Shown piece by piece: positions 31,144 to 36,600 of a stretch of 36,600 bases of DNA. The notes below the pieces were generated by a model. It made no database searches and had not been told where the DNA came from. It was given only the letters and a program-made list of their open reading frames with translations. The position numbers were made by a program, and so were the translations under genes. Source of the DNA: JADGQM01 sp964505935 (GTDB lineage Bacteria > Desulfobacterota > Syntrophobacteria > Syntrophobacterales > Syntrophobacteraceae). The stretch lies in contig CAZDKX010000010.1 in NCBI GenBank assembly GCA_964505935.1, positions 1 through 36,600 on the forward strand, read 5' to 3'. Positions within the stretch are counted from its first letter, which is position 1. Every line of letters starts with the position of its first letter.

Positions 31144-32724
31144 ATGGTTGAGATGGAAAAGTTGCGCTTCAAGGAAGCAGATCTCCAGCAGATGCACGCC
31201 TTGGAAATCGATGAGGCCCAAGTGCGGGCGCAGCTCGAACTGTTCCGGAGGAATTCCTCGCTTATCTGCCTGCAGCGGCCGTGCACGCCGGGCGATGGGA
31301 TTCATCGGCTGGACGCCGCGGCGTGCGAAAGTTATCTCGCCTGCCACCAAAGAGCTGCGCAGCAGGGTCGGTTCCTGAAATTTGTGCCGGCCTCCGGGGC
31401 TGCCAGCAGAATGTTCCAGTCCCTCCTGCAAATCTATCAGCTGCCCCAGTACCTGGAGCCCCACGAGCTTCATCGGAAGGCAAAATACGGGGTGGCTGTG
31501 GCTTGCGATTTTCTGAAATTCCTCGACGGGTTAGAGCACTTTCCTTTCCGGGGAGACCTCGAAGCAGCCCTGGCCGCCGATGGTCTGGAGCTCTCGCGGC
31601 TCATCGTTGCCCATGAATACCGCACCCTTTTGGACTATCTCCTGAGCGATCTCGGTCTGAACTACGGGAGCCTGCCCAAAGGCCTGCTGAAGTTCCACTG
31701 CTATCCGGAAGGTTGTCGCACGGCCTTTGAGGAACACCTCGAAGAGGCGGTCCATTATGTGGCCAGTGGCGAGGGGACCTGCCGCATCCACTTTACCGTG
31801 CCCCCGGAGCATGAAGACCGTTTCGGGGAGCTCTTTGAGGAGGTCCGGCCCAGTTATGAGGCGCGTTATGGGGTGAGTTATCATGTGCAATTTTCCCATC
31901 AGCGGCCTTCCACCCACACCGTTGCGGCCGACATGCGCAATCGGCTCTTTCGGGACCGCTTCGGGCGGTTGCTGTTTCGACCCGGGGGCCATGGAGCGCT
32001 CCTCGACAACCTGGAAAACCTGAACGGGGACCTGGTCTACATCAAGAATGTCGATAACGTCATTCATGATCGCTTCAAGGATGTCCTCGGTTTCTGGAAG
32101 CGGGTGCTGGGGGGGTATCTGGTTTCGCTGGAAGAGGCCGTTCACTACTGGGTGCGGCTCTTGAAAGCGGGCATCTCCGAGGAGTCGGTGGAACGGGCGG
32201 AAGCTTTCGCGCGCGAGGAGCTCCTGGTGCAATTCCCCGCATCCTGTGGAGAGCAGTCCCTTGGTGAACGGCATGCCATTCTACTCAACCGGTTGGACCG
32301 ACCTCTGAGGGTTTGCGGAGTGGTGCAGAACGTGGGTGAGCCGGGTGGGGCGCCCTTTTGGGTCAAGGAAGCAACAGGCGCTTGTTCGCTGCAGATTGTG
32401 GAGAAAGCCCAGGTGGATGTCAATTCCCCGGAGCAGTTCGGGATCTGGAATTCATCGACCCATTTCAATCCCGTGGACCTCGTTTGTGCGATTCGCAACC
32501 ATGAAGGGGAGCCGTTTGCCCTCAAAGACTACGTTGATCCCCACGCCGTCTTCATTTCCAGGAAGTCCGTCGAGGGAAGAAGCATCAAGGCCCTCGAATT
32601 GCCGGGACTGTGGAACGGCGCGATGGCCGGGTGGCTGACCGTGATCGTGGAAGTTCCCAGGATTACCTTCAACCCCGTCAAGACGGTCTTTGATCTGCTC
32701 AAACCCGAGCACCAGCCGGGATAA
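31144..32724 (+). CDS. DUF4301 family protein (nucleotidyltransferase-like)
   Basis: A 526-residue cytosolic protein. FLKFVPASGAASRMFQSL (about 77-94) is the distinctive DUF4301 segment and recalls the glycine-rich nucleotide loop of sugar-nucleotide pyrophosphorylases, with K78 and R90 as candidate binding residues. Later conserved-looking stretches include LPKGLLKFHCYPEG, FRPGGHGALLDNLENLNGD and IKNVDNVIHD; an HGALL-NL-N-D motif also occurs in UDP-sugar pyrophosphorylases. A role making or using a sugar-nucleotide is plausible but unproven. The start may be ATG 31144 or 31153; neither has a good ribosome-binding site. It stands downstream of a terminator. Confidence 0.85.
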   Translation: MVEMEKLRFKEADLQQMHALEIDEAQVRAQLELFRRNSSLICLQRPCTPGDGIHRLDAAACESYLACHQRAAQQGRFLKFVPASGAASRMFQSLLQIYQLPQYLEPHELHRKAKYGVAVACDFLKFLDGLEHFPFRGDLEAALAADGLELSRLIVAHEYRTLLDYLLSDLGLNYGSLPKGLLKFHCYPEGCRTAFEEHLEEAVHYVASGEGTCRIHFTVPPEHEDRFGELFEEVRPSYEARYGVSYHVQFSHQRPSTHTVAADMRNRLFRDRFGRLLFRPGGHGALLDNLENLNGDLVYIKNVDNVIHDRFKDVLGFWKRVLGGYLVSLEEAVHYWVRLLKAGISEESVERAEAFAREELLVQFPASCGEQSLGERHAILLNRLDRPLRVCGVVQNVGEPGGAPFWVKEATGACSLQIVEKAQVDVNSPEQFGIWNSSTHFNPVDLVCAIRNHEGEPFALKDYVDPHAVFISRKSVEGRSIKALELPGLWNGAMAGWLTVIVEVPRITFNPVKTVFDLLKPEHQPG

Positions 32725-32745
32725 AAAGGGCAGCTTCCTGACCTC

Positions 32746-32871
32746 TTATGATCTCGTTGCTCCACCAGTTCCACCGGACGGTTCTTCGCCCGCCCTTCCT
32801 TGGTCCGATTGGCGGCAGCGGGCGCCGTTGATGGATAACAACACCATCAAGCCTGCAAGCAATCCCTTCAT
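32746..32871 (-). CDS. 41-residue exported micropeptide
   Basis: A small gene missed by length cut-offs. ATG at 32871 follows AAGGAAG with six bases spacing. The peptide opens with a signal-like MKGLLAGLMVLLSINGA and continues as a short hydrophilic, glycine/serine-rich tail (GEEPSGGTGGATRS). C19 lies just after the hydrophobic core, but ARC is not a standard lipobox. No family is recognised. It is convergent with the DUF4301 gene (21-base gap) and divergent from the NifA-like gene. Being real rests on the ribosome-binding site plus signal layout. Confidence 0.5.
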   Translation of the reverse strand: MKGLLAGLMVLLSINGARCRQSDQGRAGEEPSGGTGGATRS

Positions 32872-32897
32872 GATCTTCTTCCTTGAAAACTAATTTC

Positions 32898-32926
32898 GTG
32901 ACATTTTTGTTGTAATACGGTATCAC
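32898..32926 (+). promoter_or_regulatory. Weak promoter candidate for the NifA-like gene
   Basis: GTGACA (32898-32903) and TATCAC (32921-32926) are 17 bases apart, about 30 bases before the proposed start. Confidence 0.25.
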
Positions 32927-32944
32927 CGCTGAGAATCGCAAACA

Positions 32945-32951
32945 GAGGTGA
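32945..32951 (+). promoter_or_regulatory. Ribosome-binding site deciding a TTG start
   Basis: GAGGTGA is an extended anti-16S match and lies five bases before TTG at 32957. The GTG at 32948, also in frame, falls inside this site, so it is unlikely to be the start. Confidence 0.6.
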
Positions 32952-32956
32952 AGAGC

Positions 32957-34492
32957 TTGACTACCACGAGTGCACATTTTGGCTATCTGGAGTTGCGGGC
33001 GCTGCATGAAATTGCCCGGGTGCTGTCACGCCTGCACGAGCTGAAGGATCAGCTGCAGCAGACGCTCGACATCCTGAGCACCTGGCTGGGGATGGAACGC
33101 GGCATGATTTCCATCCTCGATCTGCAGACCGGCCAGGCCCTGCTGGACGTTGCCCGGGGGGTGGCTTTCGAGGCGGGGAAGATTTCTTATCAGCCCGGCG
33201 AGGGGATCACCGGGAAGGTGGCGCAAACGGGGCGTCCCATGGCCGTCGCCAACCTCGGTGATGAGACGCTGTTCCTGGATCGCACCGGCGCCCGCAAATC
33301 GCTCAATCGTGGGGAACTGGCGTTTCTCTGCGTGCCGATCTTTTATCAGGAACGAGTTGTTGGGGTGCTTTCGGCTGATAAGTTGGCTCATCAGGTGGAT
33401 GATTTGGACCGGGAGGTCGAAATCCTCGGGGCCGTCGCCGAATTGCTCGGCAAGGTGGTGCATTTCCGGGTGGTCGAGGAGGAGAATCGCCGGTTGCGGC
33501 GCATGCTGGCGGAGGCCAGGCGGCCCAAGACCAGCATCATCGGTCGGTCGAAAGTGATTCAGGAAGTGCTGCGCCTGATCGATCAGGTGGCCGATACCAA
33601 CACCACGGTTTTGATTCACGGCGAGACGGGGACCGGCAAGGAGCTGGTCGCACGAGCGATTCACGAAAACAGCCGCCGCCATCAAGGGCCTCTGGTTCAG
33701 GTCAATTGCGCGGCCATGCCCGACACGCTGCTCGAAAGCGAGCTCTTCGGCCATGAAAAAGGCGCCTTCACGGGGGCGATCACCCGGCGGCGCGGTCGCT
33801 TCGAAGAGGCTCAGGCGGGCAGCATCTTCCTGGACGAAGTGGGAGAATTGTCTCCCATCGCGCAGGCCAAACTCTTGCGCGTCCTCCAGGACCGTGAGTT
33901 TCAACCTCTTGGGTCATCACGCCTGGTCAAGGTTGATGTCCGGGTGATTGCCGCTACCAACAAGGACCTGGAAAAAGAAGTAGCGACGGCAACCTTTCGC
34001 TCCGACCTTTTCTATCGGCTCAACGTCTTCCCTATCTTCCTGCCGCCGCTTCGCGACCGCGGGCCCGATATCCTGATGCTCGCCGACTTCTTCGTTCTCA
34101 AGTACGCTCAGGAATTCGGCAAGGACGTGAAGCGGATTTCCACCAGCGCCATCGACCTGCTCATGTCCTACCACTGGCCGGGGAATGTGCGGGAGTTGGA
34201 AAACTGCATCGAACGGGCGGTGCTGCTCGCCGCGGGAGAAGCCATCGACGCCCGGCAACTGCCACCGACGCTGCAAATGAAGCCGGAAGAGATGCAAAAT
34301 GTGAGTCGCGGGAAACTCGAGGCGCTGGTGGGGGCCTTTGAACGAGACCTCATCACCGATGCGCTCAAGGATGTTCGCGGCAATCAGTCTCAGGCGGCGC
34401 GGCTACTCGGCACTACCAAACGGATCATTCAGTACAAAGTTAGCAAATATGGCGTGGATCCGCGACGTTTTCGTGCCAAGACTCCGGGGTAG
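32957..34492 (+). CDS. nifA: NifA-like sigma-54-dependent transcriptional activator (GAF-AAA-Fis)
   Basis: A 511-residue enhancer-binding protein. It has a GAF domain (about 25-170), a short linker, an AAA+ domain (about 195-420) with Walker A GETGTGKE (about 222-229), the sigma-54 contact loop GAFTGA (about 269-274) and Walker B IFLDEVGE, and a Fis-type helix-turn-helix ending IIQYKVSKYGVDPRRFR, which is typical of NifA. It would hydrolyse ATP to open sigma-54 promoters. I take the TTG start because of the strong ribosome-binding site. No nitrogenase genes are in the window, so the nif role is inferred from the C-terminus and architecture only. I saw no -24/-12 promoter nearby. Confidence 0.85.
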   Translation: MTTTSAHFGYLELRALHEIARVLSRLHELKDQLQQTLDILSTWLGMERGMISILDLQTGQALLDVARGVAFEAGKISYQPGEGITGKVAQTGRPMAVANLGDETLFLDRTGARKSLNRGELAFLCVPIFYQERVVGVLSADKLAHQVDDLDREVEILGAVAELLGKVVHFRVVEEENRRLRRMLAEARRPKTSIIGRSKVIQEVLRLIDQVADTNTTVLIHGETGTGKELVARAIHENSRRHQGPLVQVNCAAMPDTLLESELFGHEKGAFTGAITRRRGRFEEAQAGSIFLDEVGELSPIAQAKLLRVLQDREFQPLGSSRLVKVDVRVIAATNKDLEKEVATATFRSDLFYRLNVFPIFLPPLRDRGPDILMLADFFVLKYAQEFGKDVKRISTSAIDLLMSYHWPGNVRELENCIERAVLLAAGEAIDARQLPPTLQMKPEEMQNVSRGKLEALVGAFERDLITDALKDVRGNQSQAARLLGTTKRIIQYKVSKYGVDPRRFRAKTPG

Positions 34493-34751
34493 AGGAGGAC
34501 GCGGAAGCAGAGTGACGCGGCGAGGCGGAGATGCGGAGATGCGGAAACAGGGTGATCCAGAGCTTCCGGCGAAGTAGATTGGGGGAGCTGGAATGGATCT
34601 TGCTCGGTGAATCACCATGCCAAATCATGCGCGAATAATATGGGGGTTGGACGCGGTGCCTCTGGGCGCGCCTCAACCATCGGTATGAATCAGGGATCAT
34701 GATCGAAAAGTGATACGAGCCGGGCCTCGACCCGGCATTGGGGTTTGAAGA

Positions 34752-36389
34752 ATGCGGGTAGCGCTGGTACAGACCGATCCCTTGATTGGGGATTTTTCAG
34801 GGAATGTGAAAAAGATCGAGGAATTCATTCAGCAAGCCAGGGGGGCCGGCTGTGACCTGGTGGTCTTCCCCGAAATGGCTCTGCTCGGTTATCCTCCGCG
34901 CGACTTGCTCGACAAACCGAGCTTCGTGCGCGCCAGTCTGAGGTCTTGGGCTCGGATTCAGGAGGCCAGCGCCGGCATGGGGGTCATCTGTGGGGCTGTG
35001 TCAGAGAATAGCGCGGCGCCCGGCAAGCCCTATCGCAACACGGCGCTCTTCTTCGCCGACGGCAAGCTGATTGCCCAGGCTCATAAACGGCTGTTGCCTT
35101 CCTACGACGTTTTCGACGAAGAGCGCTACTTTGAGCCGGGAATTTGCTCTGCTACCGTTGATTTCAAAGGCGAGCGCCTGGGGATTACCATCTGCGAAGA
35201 CATCTGGAATGTCGCCGATTACCTGCCGCGGCCGCTCTATCATTGTGATCCCGTCTCAGAGATGCGGCAGGCCGGGGTTGACATCGTCATCAATATCTCC
35301 GCCTCCCCCTATCACGTGGGGAAGGCCTCCTGGGTCGGTGATCTCCTGCGAACCCACGCGCTGCGGTCAAATCAGCAGATCATCTATGTTAATCAGGTGG
35401 GGGGCAACGACGAGCTCATTTTTCAGGGCCACAGCATGGTCTGGGATCAGCAGGGAAGGCTCGCAGCGTGCGGCGCAGATTTTCGGGAGGACATGATTTG
35501 TTACGATACAAAAACGTACCGGGGTGATTTCCACCAGGGTACTCTGGGTCCTCCCGAGGAAGTGGTCGAAGCGCTGGTTTTGGGATTGCGGGACTATGCC
35601 CGCAAGACCGGCTTTCAGAGAGCGGTGGTGGGCTTGAGCGGAGGAGTTGATTCGGCTCTGGTGGCCTGCCTGGCAACGCTGGCGCTGGGGCGGGAGCATG
35701 TGCTGGGGGTGGGCATGCCGGGCCCCTACAACGCCCCGGAAAGCCTCGATGATGCTCGGGAATTGGCGGCTCGTCTGGGGATTGCCTTCGAGGTGGTCGC
35801 CATTGACAGCCTTTTTGCCACGGCCCTCGATACGCTGGCGCCGGCCTTTGCCGGCGTGCCGCCGGATGTAACGGAAGAAAACCTCCAGGCCCGGCTGCGC
35901 GGTCTCATTCTCATGTCCCTTTCCAATAAATTCAACCGCCTGCTCCTCAGCACCGGCAACAAGTCGGAGGTGTCCGTCGGCTACTGCACGCTCTATGGTG
36001 ATATGAACGGTGGCTTGGCCGTGATCGGCGATGTTCCGAAGACCATGGTCTACGAGGTGTCCCGCAAGCTGAACGAACGGTATCGGTGGATTCCTGAGCG
36101 GACCTTGACCAGAGCGCCGTCCGCGGAACTGCGCCCCAATCAGACAGATCAGGATACCCTGCCCCCCTACGAAATCCTCGATGCCATCCTGGCAGCCTAC
36201 GTGGAAAAGCGTCTGCCCGCTGAAGAAATTATGGCCCAGGGTTGGGACCCCGATCTGGTGCACTGGGTAATCAGACACGTCGACCGCAATGAATACAAAC
36301 GCTGGCAGGCACCGCCGATCCTGCGGGTTACCACCAAAGCCTTCGGCATGGGCAGGCGCAACCCCATTGCTCATGGGTATCGGGAATGA
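34752..36389 (+). CDS. nadE: Glutamine-dependent NAD+ synthetase
   Basis: This makes NAD+ from deamido-NAD+, ATP and glutamine in the last step of NAD synthesis. The 545 residues comprise an N-terminal nitrilase-type glutaminase (1 to about 255) with triad E41 (FPEMALLGYP), K112 (HKRLLPSYDVF) and C148 (ITICEDIW), and a C-terminal synthetase (about 270-545) with the PP-loop SGGVDSA (296-302), NKSEVSVGYCTLYGDMNGG and the late IPERTLTRAPSAELRPNQ. All catalytic residues are present. The ribosome-binding site before ATG 34752 is weak (GAAG). It lies about 260 bases downstream of the activator gene with degenerate GCGGAGATGCGG repeats between. Confidence 0.97.
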   Translation: MRVALVQTDPLIGDFSGNVKKIEEFIQQARGAGCDLVVFPEMALLGYPPRDLLDKPSFVRASLRSWARIQEASAGMGVICGAVSENSAAPGKPYRNTALFFADGKLIAQAHKRLLPSYDVFDEERYFEPGICSATVDFKGERLGITICEDIWNVADYLPRPLYHCDPVSEMRQAGVDIVINISASPYHVGKASWVGDLLRTHALRSNQQIIYVNQVGGNDELIFQGHSMVWDQQGRLAACGADFREDMICYDTKTYRGDFHQGTLGPPEEVVEALVLGLRDYARKTGFQRAVVGLSGGVDSALVACLATLALGREHVLGVGMPGPYNAPESLDDARELAARLGIAFEVVAIDSLFATALDTLAPAFAGVPPDVTEENLQARLRGLILMSLSNKFNRLLLSTGNKSEVSVGYCTLYGDMNGGLAVIGDVPKTMVYEVSRKLNERYRWIPERTLTRAPSAELRPNQTDQDTLPPYEILDAILAAYVEKRLPAEEIMAQGWDPDLVHWVIRHVDRNEYKRWQAPPILRVTTKAFGMGRRNPIAHGYRE

Positions 36390-36475
36390 GTGATGAGTGT
36401 CGAGTGATGAGAGATGAGGGGTGTTGTGAGGAGGGGACCAAAAGTCTGGAGCCAGCAGCCAACAGCTGAGGAGTC

Positions 36476-36587
36476 GTCCAAGGACAAGTGATCTCTTTAC
36501 CACGAAGAGCACGAAGCACACGAAGTGATTTCTTCGTGTGCTTCGTGGTTTGAAAAAGGCTGAAATGAGTGTCAGTTAATTTTGGAC
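36476..36587. repeat. Dispersed element with inverted termini, copy 2
   Basis: A 112-base copy of the unit at 10240-10360, same orientation. It starts GTCCAAGG and ends TTTTGGAC. The inner palindrome ACCACGAAG...CTTCGTGGT is intact, and its centre CACACGAAG-TGATTT-CTTCGTGTG is more perfect than in copy 1. Confidence 0.7.
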
Positions 36588-36600
36588 AGCCTCTAAGAGC

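Noticed and set aside
34493..34751. Gene in the 259-base gap before nadE
   Set aside because: It contains degenerate GCGGAGATGCGG-type repeats and no frame with a plausible start and composition.

Overview
The window is GC-rich, densely coded bacterial chromosome. It looks like an anaerobic member of the Desulfobacterota (former Deltaproteobacteria). The hints are a tungsten/molybdenum aldehyde-oxidoreductase family enzyme with its polyferredoxin, an ATP-type PEP carboxykinase, two PAS-type hybrid histidine kinases, a FIST sensor, an HDOD protein, a NifA-type sigma-54 activator, a DUF1786 protein, and palindromic spacer repeats with a RAYT transposase. The assignment is inferred from gene content only. 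I saw no rRNA, tRNA or CRISPR array.

Layout. 1-2.9 kb: the tail of an unidentified gene, wrbA, then pckA and a small exported protein on the minus strand. 3.0-6.5 kb: a polyferredoxin, an aldehyde-oxidoreductase (AOR) family enzyme and an unknown third gene, tightly coupled; the first two match E. coli YdhY and YdhV. 6.5-10.1 kb: an unknown beta-rich protein, a cysteine-bearing flavoprotein, and the two E1 subunits of a 2-oxoacid dehydrogenase. 10.1-13.8 kb: a repeat-rich spacer, a universal stress protein, a SPOR protein and argS. 14.0-17.5 kb: DUF2065, queA and tgt (queuosine tRNA modification), then a membrane-anchored alpha/beta hydrolase. 17.6-25.3 kb: a minus-strand signalling cluster in the order FIST, PAS hybrid kinase, RAYT transposase, HDOD, GAF/PAS hybrid kinase. 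25.6-27.2 kb: SHOCT lipoprotein, exported YidD and TPR membrane protein. 27.2-29.6 kb: duplicated non-coding units, DUF1786, and an AbrB/PIN toxin-antitoxin pair with regular upstream direct repeats. 29.7-36.6 kb: SurA-like foldase, DUF4301, a 41-residue exported peptide, a NifA-like activator and glutamine-dependent NAD synthetase.

How the genes fit together. Several sets are probably co-translated: ydhY-ydhV-third gene, E1 alpha-E1 beta, argS-SPOR, DUF2065-queA, SHOCT-yidD-TPR, and antitoxin-toxin. The regions most worth a second look are the FIST/kinase/HDOD cluster split by a RAYT whose catalytic tyrosine appears to be histidine, the Ydh-like module whose ferredoxin carries a Tat-like signal and a terminal CxxCH, and a dispersed 112-121 bp element with inverted termini present twice.
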